In this document: piece by piece, positions 33,476 through 41,972 of the stretch
Layout: each line of letters starts with the position of its first letter
How positions within the stretch are numbered: position 1 is the first letter of the stretch
NCBI RefSeq assembly: GCF_036013525.1
Contig: NZ_CP107853.1
Span: 7,874,001-7,938,000, forward strand
DNA: 64,000 nucleotides
Direction of reading: 5' to 3'
Source of the DNA: Nonomuraea sp. NBC_00507
GTDB lineage: Bacteria; Actinomycetota; Actinomycetes; Streptosporangiales; Streptosporangiaceae
Program-made: the position numbers and the translations under genes
Notes under the pieces: model-generated
The model's input: only the letters and a program-made list of their open reading frames with translations
Told to the model about the DNA's origin: nothing
The model's database searches: none

Positions 33476-33826
33476 GTGCACGCATTCGACGTTCTCGGCG
33501 ACCCTGTCCGGCGCCGGATCCTCGAGCTGCTGGCCGACGGCGAGCAGAGCTCCGGTGAGCTCACCGCCGTCATCCAGCGCGAGTTCGGGATCTCCCAGCC
33601 GGCCGTCTCCCAGCACCTGCGGGTGCTGCGCGACAACGGGTTCGCCAGCGTGCGGGCCCAGGGCACGCGGCGCCTCTACGCCGTCGAGCCAGGGCCGCTT
33701 CAGGAGATCGACGCGTGGCTGGAGCTCTTCCGCGGCTTCTGGACGCAGCGCCTGGACGCGCTGACCACGGAGCTGGCTCGCGGCAAGCGCGAACGCCGCA
33801 TGACAGGCGAGACGAAGGACACCTGA
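33476..33826 (+). CDS. ArsR-family regulator
   Basis: A 116-residue winged-helix repressor. The domain reads FDVLGDPVRRRILELLADGE, LTAVIQREFGISQPAVSQHL and RVLRDNGFASVRAQGTRRLY. It lacks the metal-binding cysteines of metal-sensing ArsR proteins and belongs to the group paired with SRPBCC proteins. The GTG start has no good ribosome site; an AT-rich TTATAT element lies at 33445-33450 and CAGTC-N7-GACTG at 33454-33470. Its TGA overlaps the next ATG. Confidence 0.9.
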   Translation: MHAFDVLGDPVRRRILELLADGEQSSGELTAVIQREFGISQPAVSQHLRVLRDNGFASVRAQGTRRLYAVEPGPLQEIDAWLELFRGFWTQRLDALTTELARGKRERRMTGETKDT

Positions 33827-34443
33827 TGGACTTGCTTGACGAGATCACCCGGGCGCATCGCGAACTGCTCGACGGCGAGCGCAAGGTCATCACCTTGCGA
33901 CGGCGTTATGACGCCGACGTCGAGGACGTGTGGGATGCCTGCACCAACGCCGAGCGCCTGAGCCGCTGGTTCCTGCCCGTGACCGGGGACCTGCAGCTGG
34001 GCGGGAAATACCAGTTCGAGGGCAACGCGGGCGGCGAGATCCTGCGGTGCGAGCCGCCCCGCCTGCTGAAGGTCAGCTGGCTGTTCGGCGACAATCCCGG
34101 CTTCTCGGAGGTGGAGGTGCGCCTGTCCGCCGAGGACGGCGGCACCCTGTTCGAGCTGCGCCACACCGCCGAGGTTCCGCCCGAGTTCTGGGCGATGGGT
34201 GGTCCCGGTTCGGTGGGGGTGGGCTGGGATCTCGGGCTGCTGGGCCTGAGCCTGCACCTGGCGGGCCTGCCGCAGTTCGACGAGAACACCTTCCACCTGA
34301 CCGACGAGGGCCGGCGCGTCATCATCGAGAGCAGCCAGGCGTGGGGCCGGGCCTACGAAGCCGCGGGCGGCGCTCCGGACCAGGTCGCCGCCGCCGTCGC
34401 CAGCACCACCGCCTTCTACGCCCCCGAAGGGGAGTCGTCGTGA
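33826..34443 (+). CDS. SRPBCC (AHSA1/START-like) protein
   Basis: A 205-residue helix-grip protein. Landmarks are RRRYDADVEDVWDACTNAER and LSRWFLPVTGDLQLGGKYQF, then LRCEPPRLLKVSWLF and AEDGGTLFELRHTAEV. These proteins bind small hydrophobic ligands; genes for them are commonly operonic with ArsR regulators, as here where ATG overlaps the ArsR stop (TGATG). The ligand is unknown. Confidence 0.9.
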   Translation: MDLLDEITRAHRELLDGERKVITLRRRYDADVEDVWDACTNAERLSRWFLPVTGDLQLGGKYQFEGNAGGEILRCEPPRLLKVSWLFGDNPGFSEVEVRLSAEDGGTLFELRHTAEVPPEFWAMGGPGSVGVGWDLGLLGLSLHLAGLPQFDENTFHLTDEGRRVIIESSQAWGRAYEAAGGAPDQVAAAVASTTAFYAPEGESS

Positions 34444-34488
34444 GTTGACGCGTTCCCCTGAAAGCCGGAGATTCTGGCCAGTGCCCCC

Positions 34489-34812
34489 GTGGTCATGCGG
34501 CGGCACTTCAGCATCGCCGACCGGATCATCGATGGCTGCGCCGCCGTCGACGCTCTCAGGCACGCACTGCACGTCGTCCGGCAGGAGCAGAGATACGGCG
34601 CGACGGATGCGGAAAGGCCCTGGCTGTGGCTGGCGTTCCGGGTGACACCCGAGCCTCTCGCACCGGAGCTGTGGGACGACGTGGAGTGGCACCTCGGCAA
34701 CGTCTTCGCCAAGCTCGGAGTCAGCTCCCGCAGACACCTCCGCTCAGTGCTGTCACCGCCGAAACCGGGAACGCCACGGCGTGGCCAGCAGCGGACGACC
34801 CATCGCGTTTGA
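34489..34812 (+). pseudogene. Remnant with LuxR helix-turn-helix tail
   Basis: This frame contains DDVEWHLGNVFAKLGVSSRR followed by HLRSVL, the recognition end of a LuxR-type helix-turn-helix, without the receiver or sensor domain and without the first half of the helix-turn-helix. The upstream part (FSIADRIIDGCAAVDALRHA) is unrelated to LuxR proteins. It looks like a rearranged fragment. Confidence 0.45.
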
Positions 34813-34925
34813 GTGCGCCGCTACGAGGGCGTTTCGTTGCGCTGTTCGGTGCCTTGGCTGCTGTGCGCCGACAGAAAGACCGCACCGGGCGCGTAGGACT
34901 ACGTTCTGGCCATTATTCTTCCGGC

Positions 34926-35552
34926 GTGATCTCCGCGTTTCTCGACACCGCCGAGGTTGTGTCCGGGCTGCTGCACTCGCCGGCGCTGACCGAACGCTGG
35001 GAGCGGCCAAGCGCGCTGGCCGAGTTCCGGGTCAGCGGCCTGGCCGGGCATCTGGCCCGAGCGGTCTTCAACGTCGAGCGCTGGGTCGCCGAGCCGCCGC
35101 AGGCAGACGGGACACCTATCGATGCTGTCGCATACTTCCTGGCCGGCGCCGGGCCGGCGCCGGATCTGGGCGATACGGTGCCGCGTCGAATCCGCGAGGT
35201 GGGCGAGCAGGAGGCAGTCGGCGGACCTGCCGTCTTGGCGGAGGAGTTCGACGCCGCCCGCGCCCGGCTCACGGCATTGCTGCCGCCCCTGCCGCTCGAC
35301 CGGCCTGTCGGCGTGTTCGCCCATGTACTCCCACTCGACCAGTGCCTGCTGACCCGGCTCGTGGAACTCGTTGTCCACCTCGACGACCTGGCCGTCAGCA
35401 TGAAGGTACCCACGCCGCCGGTGTCCACCGAGGCCACGGACGCGGTCACCGCCTGCCTGACTCGCATCGCCGTGGCCCGTCACGGTTTCCTGCCGGTGAT
35501 ACGCACCCTGTCTCGCCGCGAACGCGCCACTGATCCGATCGCAGCGTTCTGA
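34926..35552 (+). CDS. DinB-fold maleylpyruvate-isomerase N-terminal (MDMPI) protein
   Basis: A 208-residue four-helix protein of the mycothiol-dependent maleylpyruvate isomerase N-terminal type. Metal-ligand histidines are visible in VSGLAGHLARAVFNVERWV and LVELVVHLDDLAVSM. Such proteins are thought to act with mycothiol, the actinobacterial thiol. GTG 34926 begins MISAFLDTAEVV-like sequence, matching the first helix; there is no clear ribosome site, and ATTATTC just upstream could be a -10 element of a leaderless mRNA. Confidence 0.8.
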   Translation: MISAFLDTAEVVSGLLHSPALTERWERPSALAEFRVSGLAGHLARAVFNVERWVAEPPQADGTPIDAVAYFLAGAGPAPDLGDTVPRRIREVGEQEAVGGPAVLAEEFDAARARLTALLPPLPLDRPVGVFAHVLPLDQCLLTRLVELVVHLDDLAVSMKVPTPPVSTEATDAVTACLTRIAVARHGFLPVIRTLSRRERATDPIAAF

Positions 35553-35674
35553 AGCCCTGTGCTCCCGGAACTCCGGCGCGGAACAAAACACGGTGGCGGC
35601 TCGGCGCAGCTTTGAGATTCAAGAGGCGTCAGAGAGCCACCCACCTTCCGAGCCGGATCTGTCGCACCCATAGG

Positions 35675-35772
35675 GGTCCCCGTAGCAAACGGCGAAAATC
35701 CAACGGATTAAGGTCTGATCTGCGGGTTCTCGCGTCCCACGGTTCTTGTTGATCATCTCCGCTACGGGGACC
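35675..35772. repeat. 98-bp segment with 12-bp perfect terminal inverted repeats
   Basis: GGTCCCCGTAGC (35675-35686) is the exact reverse complement of GCTACGGGGACC (35761-35772). The 74-bp interior is unremarkable and no target duplication is visible. It lies just beyond an integrase remnant, so it may be a miniature element or part of an old attachment site. Confidence 0.45.
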
Positions 35773-35791
35773 GAGAGAAGCACGTGAAGCG

Positions 35792-35930
35792 CTAGTCGAA
35801 GACGCGGTCGACGACGGCAGCTTGCTCGGCTGTGCCGGCGCGGAAATACCGAGCCGAGGTGTCGAGGGACGCGTGGCCGAGAGGCCTTGGACCTGAGCGA
35901 CGTCGGCACCGCCTTCGCGGAGCCTGGGCG
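35792..35930 (-). pseudogene. Tyrosine recombinase (integrase) C-terminal remnant
   Basis: Read across one frameshift, the minus strand gives LREGGADVAQVQ then LGHASLDTSARYFRAGTAEQ and AAVVDRVFD-stop, the final helix region of a XerC/phage-type recombinase. RYF contains the expected catalytic tyrosine position. The rest of the gene is missing; a transposase fragment abuts it. Confidence 0.7.
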
Positions 35931-36243
35931 TCGATCTGCTCCAGCACGCGCCGCACGTCGACTCATCGGGTGGTTGCCAGTGCCCGCTCAGTGGGTCACG
36001 CCGGACTCCCCGGGCGGCCATGACCTGGGCGGGTGCATCGGCGATCCACTCGTCGATCGTGGCGAACGATCGCGATCCGGCCAGCACGGCCACCGAGACG
36101 AGGGCCAAGAGCGAGGCCAGCGTGTGGCGGACACCGCGCGGGCCGCGAGGATCGGGGATGCGCTGGAAGCGTTCCAGCAGAACTGAGGCAGTCGGCGGCC
36201 GAGGCGGCCATCGGCGCCTGTTCGACAAGGTGGCAGAGGACAT
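35931..36243 (-). pseudogene. ISAs1-family transposase N-terminal remnant
   Basis: The minus-strand frame shows LLERFQRIPDPRGPRGVRHT, LASLLALVSVAVLAGSRSFA and TIDEWIADAPAQVMAARGVR, the N-terminal H-repeat/ISAs1 transposase domain. It breaks off after PPDESTCGAC and runs into integrase sequence. It is a mobile-element scar. Confidence 0.75.
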
Positions 36244-36257
36244 CGCTGAACGGCGAT

Positions 36258-36323
36258 GCTGACGGAGCAGGCACAGTCTTCTCAGGTGATCATCTGGCGT
36301 AGCCGGGCCCCTGCTCCGTCAGC
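36258..36323. repeat. Perfect 14-bp inverted repeat
   Basis: GCTGACGGAGCAGG (36258-36271) and CCTGCTCCGTCAGC (36310-36323) are exact inverted copies separated by 38 bp. They lie between the transposase remnant and the flavin monooxygenase gene and could be a terminator or abutted insertion-sequence ends. Confidence 0.55.
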
Positions 36324-36418
36324 AGCTATCGCGATGCCTTGCCACCAACTGGCCTGCTGATGCAGCGTGTGCGTACTGTGACGAGCCCGGCCGACGATCC
36401 GTGCAGTTTCGTAGGGCG

Positions 36419-37972
36419 TCAGTGGAGGACGCGGTGGAGGGCGTTGGCGAGCTGAGCCCCAGGGTCGGCCGTAGCGCCCTCGGTGCGCCAGGCCACGTAG
36501 CCGTCCGGACGGACCAGGACCGCGGCGGCGTCGCCGTAGCGCGCCCGCCAGGCGTCCTCGAGGTCGATCAGGTCCGCGCCGACGCGGTACGCGCGCAGCC
36601 CCTCGACCTTGTCCGCTGCTCTCGCCCAGGCCTCGCCGCTTGCGGGCCCGCACAGCAGGACGAAGGAGTCGTGGAACAGGTCGTGCACGCCGATCCGACG
36701 CCCGTCCAGGTCGAGCCATAGGTGCGGGGCTCGGACCCCGGGCTGAGCGGGCTGCTCCACGGTGTCGCCGAACACCGTCTCGTGCTCCGCCCCAAGCGTC
36801 GCCGTGGAGCGGTATCGCTGGCCCAGGATGCACAGGATCGCGTCCATCGGATCATGCTCGGGAGGGGAGCCCAGCCTAGCCGCCTGGCTGCGTACGGTCA
36901 GGTCGGCCAGTTCCAGCGCGACGGGACGACGCTCGGCCTCGTAGGTGTCGAGCAGTGCGTCGGAGGCTCGGCCCGCGAGCACGGCGGCGAGCTTCCACGC
37001 CAGGTTGTGCGCGTCCTGTACCGCGGAGTTCGCGCCCATGGCGCCTGCGGGCGGCCACACGTGGGCGGCGTCGCCGACGAGGAACACACGGCCGTCGCGG
37101 AACCGGTCGGCGACGGCCACCGCCTCCGTCCACGCCGCCTTGCTGACGATCTCCACCGGCACGTCGCGCCCGATGAGGGCCTTGGCCGCAGCGGCGCAGC
37201 GCTCGTCGGAGAAATCGGCGGGTGACTCCTCGGCGGGGTCGTAGCTCAGGGCCACACCCCAGTGATTCGGCAGGGCATGGGAAATGAACCCGCCTGAGGC
37301 TGCGGTGCCGGGGCCGCCGATGATCCAGAACAGTGCTCGCTTGGTGATGATGTCGGACAGATCGGCGCGGATGACGAAGGAGATGTTGTCGCGCAGGCGA
37401 CGGAAGCCGCCGCGGGGGATGCCGAGCCATTCCCTGATCGTGCCGCTGTAGCCGTCGGCGGCGATCACGTAGCGGGCTCTGAACGTGTGCCGCTCTCCGG
37501 TGGCGCGGTCCTCCGCTTCTACCGTGACGCCGTCGGCATCGGGGGCGACAGCGGTGCACTGGGTGTTGAACAGCAGCTCAGCGCCGCGGTCGCGAGCGGC
37601 CGCAGCCAGGATCGGCTCGACCGAGCTCTGGTCGGCCATGCAGAACTCGGCCGCTGTCAGCTCGGGCAGCGCCCTGGGGAAATCCCCGGCGATGATCCAC
37701 TGCCACTCGTCTGCGAGCGTGGTACAGCGGGCCACGCCGCCTTCCTCCGCGAAGGGGCGGCCCGCCTCCGTGACGGCCTGCTCCAGGCCGAGCGGCCGGT
37801 AGATCTCCATGGTGCGCTGGTTGATGCCGCGGGCACGGCCCAGGATCGACGCGCCTGGGTGGCGATCCACCAGCACACACCGCACGCCCTGGTGCGCCAG
37901 GAGCAGGGCGGAGGCCAGGCCGGCGTAGCCTCCGCCGACGATCAGAACGGGTGTCTCTTTCAGAGTCGTCAT
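36419..37972 (-). CDS. FAD-dependent aromatic monooxygenase (PheA/TfdB type)
   Basis: A 517-residue flavoprotein hydroxylase. The FAD-binding motif is VLIVGGGYAGLASALLLAHQ, the DG motif is YVIAADGYSGTIREWLGIP, and the second FAD motif is RVFLVGDAAHVWPPAGAMGA. A C-terminal thioredoxin-like domain follows (HDLFHDSFVLLCGPASG). Relatives hydroxylate phenols or polyketides such as aklavinone. ATG 37972 places the FAD motif near residue 12. It is divergent from a PadR regulator and separated by a perfect palindrome, so it is probably PadR-controlled. Confidence 0.9.
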   Translation of the reverse strand: MTTLKETPVLIVGGGYAGLASALLLAHQGVRCVLVDRHPGASILGRARGINQRTMEIYRPLGLEQAVTEAGRPFAEEGGVARCTTLADEWQWIIAGDFPRALPELTAAEFCMADQSSVEPILAAAARDRGAELLFNTQCTAVAPDADGVTVEAEDRATGERHTFRARYVIAADGYSGTIREWLGIPRGGFRRLRDNISFVIRADLSDIITKRALFWIIGGPGTAASGGFISHALPNHWGVALSYDPAEESPADFSDERCAAAAKALIGRDVPVEIVSKAAWTEAVAVADRFRDGRVFLVGDAAHVWPPAGAMGANSAVQDAHNLAWKLAAVLAGRASDALLDTYEAERRPVALELADLTVRSQAARLGSPPEHDPMDAILCILGQRYRSTATLGAEHETVFGDTVEQPAQPGVRAPHLWLDLDGRRIGVHDLFHDSFVLLCGPASGEAWARAADKVEGLRAYRVGADLIDLEDAWRARYGDAAAVLVRPDGYVAWRTEGATADPGAQLANALHRVLH

Positions 37973-37980
37973 GGCGGCAT

Positions 37981-38020
37981 AGTTGCATTGCAACTAGTCT
38001 CAGGTCAACTAGTTTCTGTG
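37981..38020. promoter_or_regulatory. PadR operator candidates
   Basis: AGTTGCA-T-TGCAACT (37981-37995) is a perfect inverted repeat 8 bp upstream of the monooxygenase ATG. ACTAGT, itself palindromic, then occurs twice, at 37993-37998 and 38008-38013, spaced 15 bp. Confidence 0.65.
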
Positions 38021-38037
38021 AGGCTAGAATCAGGCGC

Positions 38038-38658
38038 GTGGCTCTCGATCGCGGCTCGCCGCTCGCTCTGACCGTCCTGGCCCTGCTGCTGTCCCAGCCG
38101 CTGCATCCGTACGGCATCCAGCGGCTGCTCCGGCAATGGGGCAAGGATCAGGTCGTCAACGTGGGACAGCGAGCCGGGCTCTACCGCACCATCGACCGGC
38201 TGGTCGCGGAAGGCCTGGTCAAGGTCCGCGAGACCGGGCGCGACCAGCAGTACCCCGAGCGGACCACGTACGAGATCACCGAAAAGGGCCGGGCGACGCT
38301 GCACAAATGGCTGGACGACATGCTCAGCACGCCGAAGCAGGAGTTCCCGCAGTTCCCCGCAGCCCTGTCGAGCGCGCTGATGCTCCTCCCCGGCGAGCTG
38401 AGCGACGCCCTCACCCGGCGCGAGCAGGCGCTCACCGAGACACTGGCGAGGCTCGACGCGAGCGTGGCGGCCGGTGCCGGGCTGCCGCGCATCACAATCC
38501 TGGAGATCGAATATCTGCGTGCGGTGACCGCTGCGGAGGCGCAGTGGGTCCGCGCGGTCGTCGACGACCTCTGCGCGGGACGCCTGACCTGGTCGCACGA
38601 GGAACTGGCCGCGCTCGCCGCCGTGCGTGACCGGTCAGGCGGGACCTCCATCCGTTAG
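38038..38658 (+). CDS. PadR-family regulator
   Basis: A 206-residue PadR protein. The winged helix shows LTVLALLLSQPLHPYGIQRL, VGQRAGLYRTIDRLVAEGLV and QQYPERTTYEITEKGRATLH; the C-terminal Vir_act_alpha_C-like helical region follows. GTG 38038 begins MALDRGSPLALTVLALL. PadR repressors respond to phenolic or drug-like ligands, fitting the divergent aromatic monooxygenase. Confidence 0.9.
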   Translation: MALDRGSPLALTVLALLLSQPLHPYGIQRLLRQWGKDQVVNVGQRAGLYRTIDRLVAEGLVKVRETGRDQQYPERTTYEITEKGRATLHKWLDDMLSTPKQEFPQFPAALSSALMLLPGELSDALTRREQALTETLARLDASVAAGAGLPRITILEIEYLRAVTAAEAQWVRAVVDDLCAGRLTWSHEELAALAAVRDRSGGTSIR

Positions 38659-38863
38659 GGATCGGCGACTCCGCCCGGCTACCGGAGCCTGGCCACCGTC
38701 AATGCCTGATCTGATCCATCAGCCGATCGAGGTGTTCATGATCGTCTTGGATTGACCTGGCGCCCGGGCGGCGTAAGACGTGCGTATCTCATCGACGGCC
38801 GGCTCCGTGAAGACGACCCTCTAGCTGATCAAGCTCCCCGCTCGGAGACGACCATGTCGTACG

Positions 38864-39238
38864 TCATCGAAAGTTGCGCATGGTCGCCGTGAACATATCA
38901 CCGCGCAAGGCTTGCTCGACGACGGCGATGGAGCGGGCCAGGCGGACCAGACGAGGACCCTCCTCGCGATAGACATCGAGCACCGCCTCGACAGCATGAG
39001 GAGGGAGATGGGCCTTGAGATCTACAGCTGCGCTTCGGTATCCCGCTCTTGCTGCTTCGACGGATGCATTCACGTGGTGGATAGCCATCCTCGCCAGGGC
39101 GATCGGATGGCGTTTCAAAACTTCGGAGGCCCTGTAGTCGGGGGGCACGGCGTCGAGCAGCCAGGCCACGGCCGTGGTCTCCCAGTCGGGGACGCTGGGT
39201 GGGCGGACCTCGGGCGGCCACTCCGGCGGGAGATACAT
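38864..39238 (-). CDS. Conserved actinobacterial hypothetical protein
   Basis: A 124-residue soluble helical protein starting MYLPPEWPPEVRPPSVPDWE and continuing AVAWLLDAVPPDYRASEVL. Similar proteins of unknown function occur in many actinomycetes. The start at 39238 is chosen because the conserved part begins there and a longer reading adds unrelated low-complexity sequence. No domain or partner is evident. Confidence 0.7.
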   Translation of the reverse strand: MYLPPEWPPEVRPPSVPDWETTAVAWLLDAVPPDYRASEVLKRHPIALARMAIHHVNASVEAARAGYRSAAVDLKAHLPPHAVEAVLDVYREEGPRLVRLARSIAVVEQALRGDMFTATMRNFR

Positions 39239-39631
39239 GCGCCAATCGTACTTAGGTTCGATTAATGAGGGGAGGGCGCTCCCGGCCAACGCGCCCGCGC
39301 GTGGCGCCTGCCAGGCCGGCCCGTTTACGATCATCAGAAGCCCCCACCGACGATTGCCTGGAGGCCGCGGTGTCAGACGGCCTACGTGAAAGAAGAGATC
39401 ATCATCCTCTGACCTGCTGGAAGGGTTCGACAACCCCAGATAACACCTTCTGAGCGCCTGAGTCGGCGGATGTGCGCTTGAGTTAGCGAGCTCCGCGCAT
39501 ACGAGGAGCGAGGAGAGGCTGCTTCGGCCCGGCTCGAACTGCTGTCCTCGCTGGCGAGAGGGATGTTAGGCCGTCTACACGCTTGATCCAGATCTGCCGT
39601 ATGTCTGTGCCGCCGATACTGCTGGGCCAAA
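39239..39631. other. Intergenic region with possible gene debris
   Basis: No complete gene. A short plus-strand frame at about 39471-39585 gives ELRAYEERGEAASARLELLS and ends in a stop, looking like the tail of a coiled-coil regulator, but there is no start. The rest shows nothing recognisable. Confidence 0.35.
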
Positions 39632-40396
39632 ATGGCCCGCATGCCTACCATGCCCGAAGATCACGTTAAGACCGCAAACCCCTCCCCGCTCAACCCCTAT
39701 GACATGATCGCCGAGGGGTACGCGGCCGAGAACGAGACGAGCCTCCCGAACGCGTACTACGAGCGGCCCGCGATGCTCGAGCTCGCCGGGGACGTGACCG
39801 GCCGGCGAATCCTCGACGCCGGCTGCGGCTCGGGTCCCTTGTTCTCCGCGCTGCGCGATCGAGGTGCCATCGTGACCGGTATCGACGCGAGTGCCGGGAT
39901 GCTGGAGCTGGCCCGACGGCGGCTGGGTGCCGACGCAGATCTACGGGTCGCCGACCTGGCCAGCCCGCTGCCCTTCCCTGACGGCTCATTCGACGACGTC
40001 ATCGCGTCCCTGGTGCTGCACTACCTGGAAGACTGGGGACCGACACTGGCCGAGCTGCGACGCGTGCTGAGACCTGGCGGCCGGCTCCTCGTCTCGGTCG
40101 ACCATCCTTTCGTGATCCCCCTTATGCGTGCCATGGCCGGGGAGAAGCCCACCTATTTCGGCGCCCGTAACCGGACCGAAGAATGGACCATGGGTGGGCA
40201 GACTGCCCAGATGAGCTTCTGGGACCGGCCGCTGCACGCGATGACCGAGGCCTTCACCGCGGCTGGATTTCGCATCAGCGTTATCAGCGAGCCGCCGTTT
40301 GTGCCTGAAGCCCGCGAACTGTTCCCCGAGGAGTTCCGCGAGATCACCGGCACGAGGTTTCTGAGCTTCCTGTTCTTCGTTCTAGAAGTCGGCTGA
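39632..40396 (+). CDS. Class I SAM-dependent methyltransferase
   Basis: A 254-residue Methyltransf_11 enzyme. Motif I is RRILDAGCGSGPLFSALRDR, motif II acidic residue is VTGIDASAGMLELA, and motif III/post is FDDVIASLVLHYLEDWGPTL and RRVLRPGGRLLVSVDHPF. ATG 39632 is taken; in-frame ATGs at 39641 and 39650 are alternatives, and ribosome sites are weak for all. The methyl acceptor is unknown; it stands alone. Confidence 0.88.
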   Translation: MARMPTMPEDHVKTANPSPLNPYDMIAEGYAAENETSLPNAYYERPAMLELAGDVTGRRILDAGCGSGPLFSALRDRGAIVTGIDASAGMLELARRRLGADADLRVADLASPLPFPDGSFDDVIASLVLHYLEDWGPTLAELRRVLRPGGRLLVSVDHPFVIPLMRAMAGEKPTYFGARNRTEEWTMGGQTAQMSFWDRPLHAMTEAFTAAGFRISVISEPPFVPEARELFPEEFREITGTRFLSFLFFVLEVG

Positions 40397-40690
40397 CGGC
40401 GCCTCGTAACGATCAATTGCGATGACTGAGCGTTTCAGCGGGCGACTCCCGCCAGCTCCAGCTCGTCCAGAACGCGCCCGTAGCATCAAGACCTTTCTCT
40501 GCCCCAACCGCTTCGGCTGATCCCGGCCATCTCCTGCAGCCCATTCTCAAAGGCGTACGCCACCCTCGCTCGCTCCCTCCCGGCGTACGGGCTTCCTCCC
40601 AGCACGCCAGCTGAGATCCGCCCGGTCCTGCCCCTGTCCGTAGGACCGGGCCGCCCCCCGGCCTGGGCGCCGGAGCCGGCGTGCCGGCGG

Positions 40691-41968
40691 TCAGAAGCGG
40701 TGGTCCAGGGCCGCGCCCTTGCGGGAGACTGCGGCCAGGTCCTTGGCCTTGGCGGCCTTCCTGAGCACCCGGATGCCGCGGTCAAGGAAGGCGGCGTCGG
40801 CAGTGCTCAGGGTGTGCCGGACGCGGTCGCGGATGAGCCCGAGGACGACGATGTCGCCGAGCACGCCGCCCATGTTCTTGTCGGCGGCGTCCACGGTGAC
40901 CTGCCGCGCCCACATTCCCAGCTTGGCCCGGTCGACCGCGGGCACCGACTGGTGGAGCAGGCGCAGGTCCAGCTCATCCTGCGCGAGCCGGAGCGCCGCC
41001 TGGTGCGCCAGGCGGGGCTTACGCTTGGCAACAGCCTTGCCGAGCAGCGCGATGTCGGCCTCGGTCTGCTTCTGCAGTACGGCTGGCACCCCGGGAACGG
41101 CCGTGAAGGCCCTGCGGAGCGCGCCGAGCGAGGCGCCACCCCAGTCATTGCCGTACACGGCGCGAAGGGTCTTCTTCACCGCCGCCATGTAAGCCGGGTC
41201 GGGCTTGCCCTCGCGATGGTCGGTGGGCACGGCAAGGGAGGCGATCTCGATGTCCTTCCTGTCGGTGGACTCGGTGGAGTATTCGCCGTAGCCTCGCTTG
41301 AACACCTTGATCTCGCGCTTCCGATCGGTGTGGAGCTCGGAGACCTTCAGGGTCTCTCCCACCGACAGGACGGTGACCTCCTCGAACGCGATCCCGGGAG
41401 CGTTCTCGGTCCGGTAGACGTCGCCAACCTTCGGATTCCCCGGCATGATCATCGCGATGGGGGCGCCGTCGCGGCCGGCCCGCCAGGTGCCCTCGTGGGT
41501 GTGGACGACGCCGTCCTTGAAGTCCGACACATCCTCGCCGAAGTACCAGACGGCGCCCTCGTCGTCCTGCGCGAACCAGTCGACGGCGATCTCCTCGATC
41601 CGCCCGTCGCTGTAGGCGATGTACTGCAGGGCGACGCACGGCACCCCCCGGACCACCTTGGGCTTGGAGAGCAGGGTGAACTCGGTCCTGAACGGCTTGC
41701 CGCCCACGTGGCCGCCGTAGATGACCTGGGACACCTTGGCACTGGGATGCAGCGGGTTGTCGACGTTCAGGGGGTTGGTGAAGACCGGCGTGTCGAGGTC
41801 GACTCGTTTCTCGTCCGGTGCGATGGGCAGGCAGGTGCCGTTGTCGGCCTTGACGCACTCCGGCGGGGAGAGCGTGGCGCGGGCGGCCGTGCTCGCCGGG
41901 CCCGCCGTGGCGAGCGTGGCGCTACATGCGACGGCAAGGGCCGCGGTGATTCCGATGATTCGTCTCAT
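40691..41968 (-). CDS. Exported protein related to the operon's lipoprotein
   Basis: A 425-residue protein with signal peptide MRRIIGITAALAVACSATLA. Residues about 60-245 are homologous to the lipoprotein at the head of the operon: shared elements include WFAQDDEGAVWYFGEDVSDF, GTWRAGRDGAPIAMIMPGNP and VGDVYRTENAPGIAFEEVTV. The C-terminal 170 residues are helical, positively charged and unassigned. It starts 4 bp after the sensor kinase stop, so it is the last gene of a four-gene operon. A sensor-accessory or cargo role is inferred. Confidence 0.75.
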   Translation of the reverse strand: MRRIIGITAALAVACSATLATAGPASTAARATLSPPECVKADNGTCLPIAPDEKRVDLDTPVFTNPLNVDNPLHPSAKVSQVIYGGHVGGKPFRTEFTLLSKPKVVRGVPCVALQYIAYSDGRIEEIAVDWFAQDDEGAVWYFGEDVSDFKDGVVHTHEGTWRAGRDGAPIAMIMPGNPKVGDVYRTENAPGIAFEEVTVLSVGETLKVSELHTDRKREIKVFKRGYGEYSTESTDRKDIEIASLAVPTDHREGKPDPAYMAAVKKTLRAVYGNDWGGASLGALRRAFTAVPGVPAVLQKQTEADIALLGKAVAKRKPRLAHQAALRLAQDELDLRLLHQSVPAVDRAKLGMWARQVTVDAADKNMGGVLGDIVVLGLIRDRVRHTLSTADAAFLDRGIRVLRKAAKAKDLAAVSRKGAALDHRF

Positions 41969-41972
41969 ATTC

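Noticed and set aside
39480..39600. Possible tRNA-like sequence around a TTCGAGC stretch on the minus strand
   Set aside because: No consistent acceptor or anticodon stem could be drawn.
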